Shown here one piece after another: positions 8,134-15,194 of a DNA stretch of 64,000 nt. Source of the DNA: Chloroflexota bacterium (GTDB lineage: Bacteria; Chloroflexota; Anaerolineae; 4572-78; J111). Position 1 is the first letter of the stretch; every line of letters begins with the position of its first letter. The DNA lies in contig BOKF01000004.1 in the NCBI GenBank assembly GCA_016860845.1, positions 186,001-250,000 on the forward strand, given 5' to 3'. A program made the position numbers and the translations under genes. The notes below the pieces were generated by a model, which had not been told where the DNA came from, did not search any database, and was given only the letters and a program-made list of their open reading frames with translations.

Positions 8134-8964
8134 TTAGTGAACAAATTCGGCCCTCGGCTCTCGCACCAGGCAGATTTTCTCGGCCTCTGTCTCAAAGAAG
8201 TACCCCGAGCCGCCCTCACTGACGACTTGCAGGATCTTGTGCTGATCCAGCACCCGGATACCTCCCAACACGCGGACCCCCCGTTTAAAAAACGGCGGCG
8301 GCCAGGGTGAGGCCGTAGGGCCGGCCAGAATCACCGCTCGTGCGTTGCCGGCAGCGTGCAACAAATCGTCGAGGCCGCCTTCCACCAGCGCCGAGCCGGT
8401 GATGATGACCACACTGGCCTGGACAATCGTCTCGATGGCCTGCTCCGGCGAGCACCAAAAGGCCGCTTCATCCGGCTTGAGAGCCTGCGGATGTTTGTCT
8501 ATCACCCACAGTTGGGCCACGTTGCCTTTGAGGGCTTTGATGAACGGCACAAACCCGCCCACCATCGCCACTTTATCTTCCGGCTGCACCTTAGCGGCAG
8601 CCAGGGCATCCAGGCCGGAAACGACTTGCCCGCCCGGTATGCCGTGCTGTGCCATGGCCTGGGCGGAGAGGGCATTGAGGACAGCTATCCCAACCGCTCG
8701 CCGCAATGGAACCGGCGAGAGGGCATACTTGGCCAAGGTCCAGGCATCCTGCCCGGCCATCCGGCCCGCCGGCGGGGCTGCCGCGGCCGACTTGGGGCAG
8801 CAGACGGTATCACTGAGGTCTCGCGGCGTAAAGGCCACGCCGACATGACCGGTGGAAAGCTGGGCGGCCGTGTAAAAGACGCCAATCCGAACGCCGGTGA
8901 CGGTGATGGGTTCGCCTTCAAGAACGCGCCATAAATCCGTTAGCCAGGCTTCAACAATGCTCAT
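8134..8964 (-). CDS. DUF364/DUF4213 Rossmann-like protein
   Basis: A 276-residue protein with an N-terminal DUF4213-like part (VTGVRIGVFYTAAQLSTGHVGVAFTPRD) and a C-terminal DUF364 Rossmann-like domain (VAMVGGFVPFIKAL, then VIITGSALVEGGLDDLL). Family members have been proposed to bind metals or chelates, but no reaction is established. CCPKSAAAA may be a metal site. ATG at 8964 is chosen because AAGGAGGC precedes it; the frame is open further upstream without a better start. Confidence 0.75.
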   Translation of the reverse strand: MSIVEAWLTDLWRVLEGEPITVTGVRIGVFYTAAQLSTGHVGVAFTPRDLSDTVCCPKSAAAAPPAGRMAGQDAWTLAKYALSPVPLRRAVGIAVLNALSAQAMAQHGIPGGQVVSGLDALAAAKVQPEDKVAMVGGFVPFIKALKGNVAQLWVIDKHPQALKPDEAAFWCSPEQAIETIVQASVVIITGSALVEGGLDDLLHAAGNARAVILAGPTASPWPPPFFKRGVRVLGGIRVLDQHKILQVVSEGGSGYFFETEAEKICLVREPRAEFVH

Positions 8965-8974
8965 GCTGCCTCCT

Positions 8975-9244
8975 TCAAGGGGTGGTGACCGGCCGGCCAA
9001 CGCGGACTCGCCAGGCCTGCGGCCCCTGCTCCAGGTAGTCCCAGGTAAACTGCCCCTCTCGCTCGAACTTGAATTGATAGTAGAGGGGTTTTGGATCGTG
9101 GTCGTTGACCAGGAGGAAGGCTTCACCGGGCTTTAGATTCTCAAAGGTTTGGAAGATGAGCGGGTGGCGTTGGGGCGGCGCAACCTGGCGCACGTCCAGG
9201 ACCACCTCCTCTTGTTCCTTCGGTTGATGACTAACGTGGCTCAT
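8975..9244 (-). CDS. DUF2249 domain protein
   Basis: An 89-residue protein carrying the DUF2249 pattern: PLIFQTFENLKPGEAF, LVNDHDPKPLYYQF and YLEQGPQAWRVRVGR. The domain is common in anaerobic, nitrate- or metal-related clusters and is predicted to bind a ligand, but has no proven activity. The start at 9244 follows GAGGAGATT. It is first in the three-gene operon with DUF364 and cupin genes. Confidence 0.8.
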   Translation of the reverse strand: MSHVSHQPKEQEEVVLDVRQVAPPQRHPLIFQTFENLKPGEAFLLVNDHDPKPLYYQFKFEREGQFTWDYLEQGPQAWRVRVGRPVTTP

Positions 9245-9380
9245 AAAAATTAATCTCCTCATGTTTTTCAGATTAAATAGGGGGCTTTCCATAAAATTTT
9301 GGCCGTACCCGCCCCTTTGTCAGCGAAATACACGGGTACTATAGCAAGGAGTGTTCCCAGAATATGTGACTTTTGTCTCA

Positions 9381-9456
9381 AAATCCGATAAAAGTCGAGG
9401 AATATCCGTCGCTCAGATGATAGGTTATCAGTAGAAACCTGAGCGGTTTCTTTTGT
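9381..9456 (+). ncRNA. Candidate structured leader element, copy A
   Basis: The palindromic motif (9383-9400) is followed by a hairpin CGCTCAG (9410-9416)...CTGAGCG (9439-9445) and a T-rich run. The same arrangement, with matching loop bases (GAAACCTGAGCG), recurs at 30985-31057. It precedes the TetR gene on the same strand; on the other strand it lies upstream of the DUF2249 operon. It could be a leader RNA with a terminator or a composite operator. Confidence 0.45.
9383..9400 (+). repeat. Dispersed palindrome ATCCGAYAAAAGTCGARG, copy 1
   Basis: Here the core is CGATAAAAGTCG, with T for C in one arm. A reversed partial copy (GACTTTTGTC) lies just upstream at 9368-9377. Confidence 0.7.
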
Positions 9457-9476
9457 AGAAGGGTGGTGAATCCGAA

Positions 9477-9494
9477 ATCCGACAAAAGTCGAGG
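9477..9494 (+). repeat. Dispersed palindrome ATCCGACAAAAGTCGARG, copy 2
   Basis: A perfect CGAC-AAAA-GTCG core, 94 bases after copy 1 and 76 bases before the TetR start. GAGGAAATTCCTC, itself palindromic, follows it. Confidence 0.7.
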
Positions 9495-9569
9495 AAATTC
9501 CTCCTGACGTGCCATAAACTGGAATCATAAATATCCAATCAAGATTGATTGTGCAGAAGAGGCTCACCT

Positions 9570-10211
9570 ATGTTAAGTGTAGCGCTAGACTTTAAGAGGC
9601 AAATGATTGAAGCCCGTCGCACCCAGATTCTCATGGGTGCGGCCGAGGTCTTCTCGCAAAAGGGTTTTCATCAGGCCACCACCAAAGAAATTGCCCAGGC
9701 GGCGGACGTGTCCGAAGGCACAATTTATAACTACTTTAAGAACAAGCGTGACATATTGGTCGCCATGATAGACCTGCTGGGCGCGGAGGCGCTCAAAGGG
9801 ATGATCCCTGCTAGTCCGGCCAAAAACCCAAAAGAGTTCTTAAGCCTACTCGTAAAGGCTATGTTCCAGCTTTTGCAGGAACGTAGTCACCTGGCTCTAC
9901 CGATCCTGGCCGAAATAGCGGCCGATGCCGAACTGCGGGCCAGGTTTTACCAAGAACTGGTCAGACCGGTGGTCGCTTCTATCGAAGCGAGCATGCAGCG
10001 TTCCACCCCTTCAAGTCAATGGCGGCAGAATGAGCCGCTGATCCTGGCCTACGCCCTCGTGGGTGGACTGTTGCTCAACTTCATCTTCCAATCTACCCAC
10101 CTGGATCCCAGATATAAAAATATCTCCCCTGACGCCATCATTGAGCAGTTAGTTTCTCTCTTTTTAGCCAGCCCCACATCCAAAGAGTTGGCCTGGTTAA
10201 TGAGTTCATAG
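9570..10211 (+). CDS. TetR/AcrR-family transcriptional regulator
   Basis: A 213-residue protein with a classic TetR N-terminal helix-turn-helix: ILMGAAEVFSQKGFHQATTKEIAQAADVSEGTIYNYFKNKRDIL. The C-terminal ligand-binding part is divergent. It lies directly upstream of a multi-gene ABC exporter on the same strand and is probably its local repressor. The start is uncertain between ATG 9570 and ATG 9603; 9570 follows 'agagg'. The upstream region holds two copies of the CGACAAAAGTCG palindrome, which could be its operators, although further copies lie far away. Confidence 0.85.
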   Translation: MLSVALDFKRQMIEARRTQILMGAAEVFSQKGFHQATTKEIAQAADVSEGTIYNYFKNKRDILVAMIDLLGAEALKGMIPASPAKNPKEFLSLLVKAMFQLLQERSHLALPILAEIAADAELRARFYQELVRPVVASIEASMQRSTPSSQWRQNEPLILAYALVGGLLLNFIFQSTHLDPRYKNISPDAIIEQLVSLFLASPTSKELAWLMSS

Positions 10212-10232
10212 TTCATTTTTGAGAGGTGTGTT

Positions 10233-11354
10233 ATGTTTCTAAGAACCCTGAGTTTAATTCGCAAAGAGTTTATTCACATCCGGCGCGACCCGCGCACCCT
10301 GGCGGTGATGATCATTACCCCCCTGATGCAACTGATTTTACTGGGCTACGCCGCCAGCACCGATATTGACCACCTGCGCACCGCCGTCTACGACGGCGAC
10401 AAGAGCCAGCAGAGCCGGGCCCTGGTGGAGGCTTACCAGGCCTCGAATTATTTTGACATCATCGCCCAGGTGGAGCATGAGGACGAGGTGGCCTATCTGC
10501 TGGACCACGGCGACGTGTATGGCGCGCTCATTATCCCGGCCGGTTACAGCCAGGATGTCCTGGCCGGCGAGTGGACCGACGTCTCCTTTGTGATTGATGG
10601 CTCCGACCCGACTGTGGCCGGGAACATCTTCGCCGCCGCCCAGTCGGTCGGTCAGGCCCACTCGACCCACCTGGTCCGCGAGGAGGCAGGCGCTTTCATG
10701 CAGCGCATGGGTGGGGTCGAAGTGCGCCCGCGGGTCTGGTACAACCCGGATATGGAAAGTACCTATTTCACCATTCCCGGCCTGATGGTCATGGTGCTCT
10801 TTCTGTTCACCACCCTCTTTACCTCCTCCTCCATCGTCCGGGAACGGGAGCTGGGCACGATTGAGCAGTTGATTGTGACCCCCATTCGCTCGATTGAGCT
10901 GGTGGTGGCCAAGGTCACGCCTTACGTGGTCATCTCCTTCTTCATCATTTTGGAGGTGTTGGTGATTGGGGTGCTGCTCTTTGGCGTGCCGGTCAACGGC
11001 AGTGTGCCGCTGCTGCTGGCGCTGTCGGCCCTGTTCCTGGTCACGGCGCTGGGCATCGGCATCTTCATCTCCAGCATTGCCAAGAGCCAGCAAGAGGCGC
11101 TGCTGATGACCTTCGCTACGGTGCTGCCGACCATTTTCCTGAGCGGCTTCTTCTTCCCCTTCGACGCCATGCCGCAGTGGCTGCAGTGGCTCAGCCACAT
11201 CATCCCGGCCCGCTACGCCCTGGTCATTGTGCGTGGGATTATGCTGAAGGGGGTCGGGGTGGAGGTTTTGGGCGAACAAATCATCGCCGTGCTCATCTTT
11301 AGTATCATCATCATTACCCTGGCCGCCACCACCTTTAGGAAGAAGCTCGATTGA
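10233..11354 (+). CDS. ABC-2 type transporter permease (YbhR/YhhJ-like)
   Basis: A 373-residue permease with the ABC2_membrane_3 layout: one N-terminal membrane helix (LAVMIITPLMQLILLGYAAS), a long extracytoplasmic domain, then five helices from about residue 180 (GLMVMVLFLFTTLFTSSS onwards). The motif SIVRERELGTIEQLIVTPI, for coupling to the ATPase, is clear. The gene begins 21 bases after the TetR stop. E. coli-type Ybh systems encode two such permeases; only one is present here, so it may act as a homodimer. Confidence 0.88.
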   Translation: MFLRTLSLIRKEFIHIRRDPRTLAVMIITPLMQLILLGYAASTDIDHLRTAVYDGDKSQQSRALVEAYQASNYFDIIAQVEHEDEVAYLLDHGDVYGALIIPAGYSQDVLAGEWTDVSFVIDGSDPTVAGNIFAAAQSVGQAHSTHLVREEAGAFMQRMGGVEVRPRVWYNPDMESTYFTIPGLMVMVLFLFTTLFTSSSIVRERELGTIEQLIVTPIRSIELVVAKVTPYVVISFFIILEVLVIGVLLFGVPVNGSVPLLLALSALFLVTALGIGIFISSIAKSQQEALLMTFATVLPTIFLSGFFFPFDAMPQWLQWLSHIIPARYALVIVRGIMLKGVGVEVLGEQIIAVLIFSIIIITLAATTFRKKLD

Positions 11355-11372
11355 GCGCGGCACAGGCTGAAA

Positions 11373-11570
11373 ATGGGGGGCAGAAAGATCGTTCTGGAAT
11401 TGAGCGAGCACGAGGTTTTGCGCCTGTTGGAGCTGATCAAGCAACAGATGGACGCCGATGAGCAAGTCTGGCGGCCGTATTGGGAACGCCAGGCCCACTA
11501 CATCCAACAATGCCTCGAGCGGGCTTCAGTAGAAGTAAAAACAGAGGACAATTATGACCAACGAAAATGA
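11373..11570 (+). CDS. Small hypothetical protein within the exporter operon
   Basis: A 65-residue charged, helical protein (LELSEHEVLRLLELIKQQM...WRPYWERQAHYIQQCLERA). No family is recognised. It fills the gap between permease and ATPase genes and overlaps the ATPase start by 17 bases, which suggests translational coupling. The start codon follows 'ggctgaaa', a weak site. Confidence 0.5.
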   Translation: MGGRKIVLELSEHEVLRLLELIKQQMDADEQVWRPYWERQAHYIQQCLERASVEVKTEDNYDQRK

Positions 11571-12519
11571 GACCATCATCAAAACCGAACAACTGACCAA
11601 GCAATTCGGCCCGGTCGTAGCCGTAGACCACCTGGAATTGGAGATCAAAAAAGGCGAAATCTTTGGCCTGGTCGGGCCGGACGGGGCCGGTAAAACCACG
11701 ACCCTGCGCATGCTAGCGGCGATTATGGACCCGACCGCCGGCAGCGCCCGCATCGCCGGTTACGACCTGCGCCAGGAACCGGAGCGGATCAAGGCCCACA
11801 TCGGCTACATGGCCCAGCAGTTTGCCCTCTACGGCGATCTGACCGTGCTGGAAAACATCAACTTCTTTGGCGACGTGTTTGGGGTGAAGGGCAAAGCCCG
11901 CCAGGAGCGCACCGAGCGGCTGCTCAACTTTGCCCGCCTGACCGAGTTCACCAACCGGCCGGCCGGGCGGCTGTCCGGCGGGATGAAAAAGAAGCTGGGG
12001 CTGGCCTGCGCCCTGATCCACTCGCCGGCGGTGCTCTACCTGGACGAGCCGACCACCGGGGTGGACCCGGTTTCGCGGCGCGAGTTCTGGGACATCCTGG
12101 CCGATTTGCACGTCGAGGGCACGACCATCCTGGTCAGCACGCCCTACATGGACGAGGCCGAGCGCAGCGCCCGCGTCGGGTTGATGTACGGCGGCCGGCT
12201 GATCGAGGTGGGCACACCTAACCAGATCAAGGCCCTGCTGCCGGGCGAGTTGGTCGAGTTCCGGCCGGAGTCGGAACGGTTTCACGGTGTCGGCCTGCTA
12301 CGCCAGGCCAACCGGATTTTGACCCAGCAGGCCGGCGTGCTGGAGGTGCAAACTTACGGCGACCTGCTGCACGTTTTTGTAGACAGCGTCAGCCGGCGCC
12401 GGCCCCAGCTTGAAGCCGCCCTGGCCGCTGAGCAGATCACGCTGACCAACTTCCGCCAGACCGTACCCCGGATGGAGGAGGCGTTTATCTCGTTGATTGG
12501 CAAGATGGAAGAAGCGTGA
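11554..12519 (+). CDS. ABC transporter ATPase with altered H-loop
   Basis: A 321-residue ATPase of the CcmA/YbhF type. Walker A is GPDGAGKTT, the signature is LSGGMKKKLGLA and Walker B is VLYLDEPTTGVDP. The switch (H-loop) histidine normally found in THYMDEAE is proline here (STPYMDEAE), so this subunit may hydrolyse ATP poorly. In fused Ybh/Rbb-type transporters the first ATPase half shows a similar replacement. It probably pairs with the next ATPase as an asymmetric dimer. A C-terminal extension of about 80 residues follows the core, as in drug exporters. Confidence 0.9.
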   Translation: MTNENETIIKTEQLTKQFGPVVAVDHLELEIKKGEIFGLVGPDGAGKTTTLRMLAAIMDPTAGSARIAGYDLRQEPERIKAHIGYMAQQFALYGDLTVLENINFFGDVFGVKGKARQERTERLLNFARLTEFTNRPAGRLSGGMKKKLGLACALIHSPAVLYLDEPTTGVDPVSRREFWDILADLHVEGTTILVSTPYMDEAERSARVGLMYGGRLIEVGTPNQIKALLPGELVEFRPESERFHGVGLLRQANRILTQQAGVLEVQTYGDLLHVFVDSVSRRRPQLEAALAAEQITLTNFRQTVPRMEEAFISLIGKMEEA

Positions 12520-12522
12520 AAC

Positions 12523-12567
12523 GTGAAACGTGATGCGTGAATTTACGTTTCACGCATCACGTTTCAC
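12523..12567. repeat. Perfect 19-bp inverted repeat between the two ATPase genes
   Basis: GTGAAACGTGATGCGTGAA (12523-12541) is exactly inverted at 12549-12567, with a 7-base spacer. It starts three bases after the first ATPase stop. A strong RNA hairpin is expected. There is no T-run, so it is more likely a repeat element or RNA-stabilising hairpin than a terminator. Confidence 0.85.
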
Positions 12568-12591
12568 GCATCAGAATGGAGGCAATGAGTA

Positions 12592-13554
12592 ATGACAACA
12601 CTAACCACCCCCACCCCCCCGGCCATCGAAGTCACCGGCCTGACCAAAAAATTCGGCGACTTCGTGGCCGTCAACAACGTCAGTTTTGAAGTTCCCCGCG
12701 GCCAGATTTTCGGCTTTCTGGGGCCGAACGGGGCCGGCAAAACCACCACCATCCGCATGCTGCTGGGGCTGCTGGCCCCGACCAGCGGCACGGCCACCGT
12801 TATCGGCTTTGACGTAGTCAAAGAAACGGAAGTGATGCGGAAGCGCATCGGTTACATGACCCAGAAGTTCAGCCTCTACAACGACCTGACGGTGGCAGAG
12901 AACCTGGACTTTTACGGCGGCGTCTACGGCGTGGCCGGCCCCAAACTGCAAGAGCGCAAACAGTATATCCTGAAGATGGCCGGCCTGACCGGGCGGGAGC
13001 GGGAGCGCACCCGCAACCTGTCTGGCGGCTGGAAGCAGCGCCTGGCTCTCGGGGCGGCCATTATCCACGAACCGGAAGCCCTCTTCCTGGATGAGCCGAC
13101 CGCCGGGGTGGACCCCATCTCGCGCCGGGCCTTCTGGGAACTGATCTACGAGCTGGCCGAAGGCGGCACGACCATCCTGGTCACGACCCACTACATGGAC
13201 GAGGCCGAACACTGCCAGGAATTGGTCTTCATTCAGCGGGGCAACCTGGTGGCTCAGGGGTCGCCGGAAGAGGTTAAAGTCACCCAGATGCATGGCGACG
13301 TGGTCGAAGTGGATACCGACAACGCCGGCCAGGCCATCCCTCTGCTGCGCAACTTGAACCTTTTTGAAGAGGTGGCGCTGTACGGCTCGCTCATCCACGT
13401 GGTCACGGCCAATGCGCAGGAGCACATCCCCCTGATCAAACAAACCCTGACCGGCCACGGGCTGAACGTGACCTCGGTCGAGCGGATCGCCCCCTCGCTG
13501 GAAGATGTCTTCATCTCCAGCGCGCGGGAGGCGGAGAAAGTCGTTGGAAGATAG
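12592..13554 (+). CDS. ABC transporter ATPase (second subunit)
   Basis: A 320-residue ATPase with all consensus residues: Walker A GPNGAGKTT, signature LSGGWKQRLALG, Walker B LFLDEPTAGVDP and an intact H-loop (TTHYMDEAE). A DUF4162-like tail follows the core. With the upstream ATPase it corresponds to the two halves of YbhF, split into separate genes. The start follows ATGGAGGCAATGAGTA. It energises the ABC-2 permease encoded at 10233. Confidence 0.92.
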   Translation: MTTLTTPTPPAIEVTGLTKKFGDFVAVNNVSFEVPRGQIFGFLGPNGAGKTTTIRMLLGLLAPTSGTATVIGFDVVKETEVMRKRIGYMTQKFSLYNDLTVAENLDFYGGVYGVAGPKLQERKQYILKMAGLTGRERERTRNLSGGWKQRLALGAAIIHEPEALFLDEPTAGVDPISRRAFWELIYELAEGGTTILVTTHYMDEAEHCQELVFIQRGNLVAQGSPEEVKVTQMHGDVVEVDTDNAGQAIPLLRNLNLFEEVALYGSLIHVVTANAQEHIPLIKQTLTGHGLNVTSVERIAPSLEDVFISSAREAEKVVGR

Positions 13555-13657
13555 GAGTAAGGAGTAAGGAGTAGGAAGTAAGGGGAAACTTTTTCTTTCC
13601 CCTACTCCTTAGAGCGCTTCGCCTCCCCTTGGGGGACTCCCTACTACCTACTCCCTT
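13555..13657. repeat. GGAGTAAGGAGTAGG repeat cassette, copy 1
   Basis: Tandem GGAGTA units are followed by complementary TACTCC units, with 35 bases (13611-13645) that recur unchanged at 15135-15169. It fills the gap between ATPase and HlyD genes and would fold into a long imperfect hairpin. Confidence 0.8.
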
Positions 13658-13673
13658 ATTACGGAGGTAAATG

Positions 13674-15074
13674 ATGAAACACAAACTTATTCCTGTTCTC
13701 ATAATCTTGTTAGTCGCCAGCGCGGTTGGGATAGGCTACTGGTATTTCAGCCAGAATCCGGCGGCGCTGACCCAACTGCAACTAAAATTGGGCCTGATTG
13801 ATCAGGACCAGGCCAGTGGCGTCTATCGCGTTTCTGGCTACATCGAGGCCGACGAGGTGGCCGTGGCTGCGGAAACGCGGGGACGCATCACCCGGCTGGC
13901 CGCGGACGAGGGCGATTGGATCGAAGCCGGCCAGACCCTGGTTGAGTTGGACACGGCCTTGTTAGAGGCTGAAGTGGAGCAGGCCCAGGCCAAAATCGCT
14001 ACCGCCAAAGCCCACCTGGCTAAAATCGAGGCCGGGGTGCGGGCCGAAGAAATCGCCAAAGCCGAAGCGGCCGTGGCCGTAGCCGAAGCCAAAGCCGCAG
14101 CCGCCTACACCCAATGGCAGGATGCCCTGACCCTACGCGACAACCCGCAGGAGTTGAACATGCAGATTGACGCGGCCCGCACCGCCCTGCAACTGGCCGA
14201 GTTGAAAATCGCCTACGCGGCCCCGCTGAAAGACGCCGGGGAAGCGGTCTGGGATTTACGTCAGCAGCAGTGGGACTTTTTCCAGGAAGGTTTTTATGTC
14301 TCCCGCACCCACCCCCAAACCGGCGACAAGATGAGCCGCCACATCACCTTTGAGGAAAGCCAAAAGCAGGACGCCGGGGTGGCCTGGAACTATGCCGGGG
14401 CGGATATGTGGGCCGGCTGGGTCAATTTGAATGGCGCGGTGGTCGAGCGGGACGACGCCGCAACCCGCTTGCAGGATTTGCTGCGGCTCCGGGATGACCC
14501 CCAGGAGGCCCAAGTCAAGGTGGCCCAGGCCCAGGCGGTCTACCAGACCGCCCTGGCCGAGGTTGAGGTGGCCCAGGCCCGGCTCGCGCTCCTGCAGGCC
14601 GGCCCCCGGCCCGAACAGGTGGCCGTGGCCCAGGCCCAGGTGCAGCAGGCCGAAGCCGGCCTGGCCGCGCTGCAGGTCAAGCAGGGCAAGGCGCTTTTGT
14701 CTGCCCCGCTAGCCGGCCAGGTGGTGGACCGGGTGGCCCACGAAGGCGAGATCGCTGCGCCGGGCCTGACCCTGCTGACGCTGGCGAACTTGACCGACCT
14801 GACCTTGACCGTCTACGTGCCGGAGCCGGATATTGACCTGGTCGCCGTAGGGCAGCAGGTCGAGGTCTTTGTAGATGCTTTTCCGGGCGAACCGTTTGCC
14901 GGCGCGATCACCACGATCAGCGACAAAGCCGAGTTTACGCCCAAAAATGTGCAGACCAAAGCGGAGCGAATTAACACCGTTTTTGCCGTCAAAATCAAGT
15001 TAGACAATCCGGATCAACGCCTGAAACCCGGCATGCCCGCCGATGCCATCCTGGCGGAAGGACCGGAATTATGA
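13674..15074 (+). CDS. HlyD-type adaptor (membrane fusion protein)
   Basis: A membrane anchor (VLIILLVASAVGIGYWYF) is followed by a lipoyl half-motif (GRITRLAADEGDWIEAGQTLVELD), a long coiled-coil hairpin of about 250 residues rich in QAQAxxA, the second lipoyl half (LSAPLAGQVVDRVAHEGEIAAPG) and a beta-barrel domain. Such adaptors link inner-membrane ABC exporters to outside structures. The protein begins at ATG 13671 or 13674; GGAGG favours the second. It probably forms a mixed assembly with the next gene product. Monoderm hosts also use HlyD-like proteins, so this does not prove an outer membrane. Confidence 0.88.
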   Translation: MKHKLIPVLIILLVASAVGIGYWYFSQNPAALTQLQLKLGLIDQDQASGVYRVSGYIEADEVAVAAETRGRITRLAADEGDWIEAGQTLVELDTALLEAEVEQAQAKIATAKAHLAKIEAGVRAEEIAKAEAAVAVAEAKAAAAYTQWQDALTLRDNPQELNMQIDAARTALQLAELKIAYAAPLKDAGEAVWDLRQQQWDFFQEGFYVSRTHPQTGDKMSRHITFEESQKQDAGVAWNYAGADMWAGWVNLNGAVVERDDAATRLQDLLRLRDDPQEAQVKVAQAQAVYQTALAEVEVAQARLALLQAGPRPEQVAVAQAQVQQAEAGLAALQVKQGKALLSAPLAGQVVDRVAHEGEIAAPGLTLLTLANLTDLTLTVYVPEPDIDLVAVGQQVEVFVDAFPGEPFAGAITTISDKAEFTPKNVQTKAERINTVFAVKIKLDNPDQRLKPGMPADAILAEGPEL

Positions 15075-15181
15075 AGTAAGGAGTAGGGAGTAAGGAGTAG
15101 GGAGTAAGGGAATATTTCCCCATCCCTACTTCCTAGAGCGCTTCGCCTCCCCTTGGGGGACTCCCTACTGCCTACTCCCTT
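15074..15181. repeat. GGAGTAAGGAGTAGG repeat cassette, copy 2
   Basis: The same structure as at 13555-13657, again placed exactly between two adaptor-operon genes and carrying the identical 35-base core (15135-15169). Nineteen bases of the core also occur inverted at 147-165. Confidence 0.8.
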
Positions 15182-15194
15182 TTCACGAGGTGCA

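Noticed and set aside
10338..11510. 390-codon open frame on the minus strand opposite the ABC-2 permease
   Set aside because: Its His/Gln/Gly-rich translation is typical of GC-rich antisense shadows; the plus-strand permease is clear.
13555..13657. Repeats of GGAGTA considered as a CRISPR array
   Set aside because: Units are short, adjacent and without unique spacers; no cas gene is nearby.
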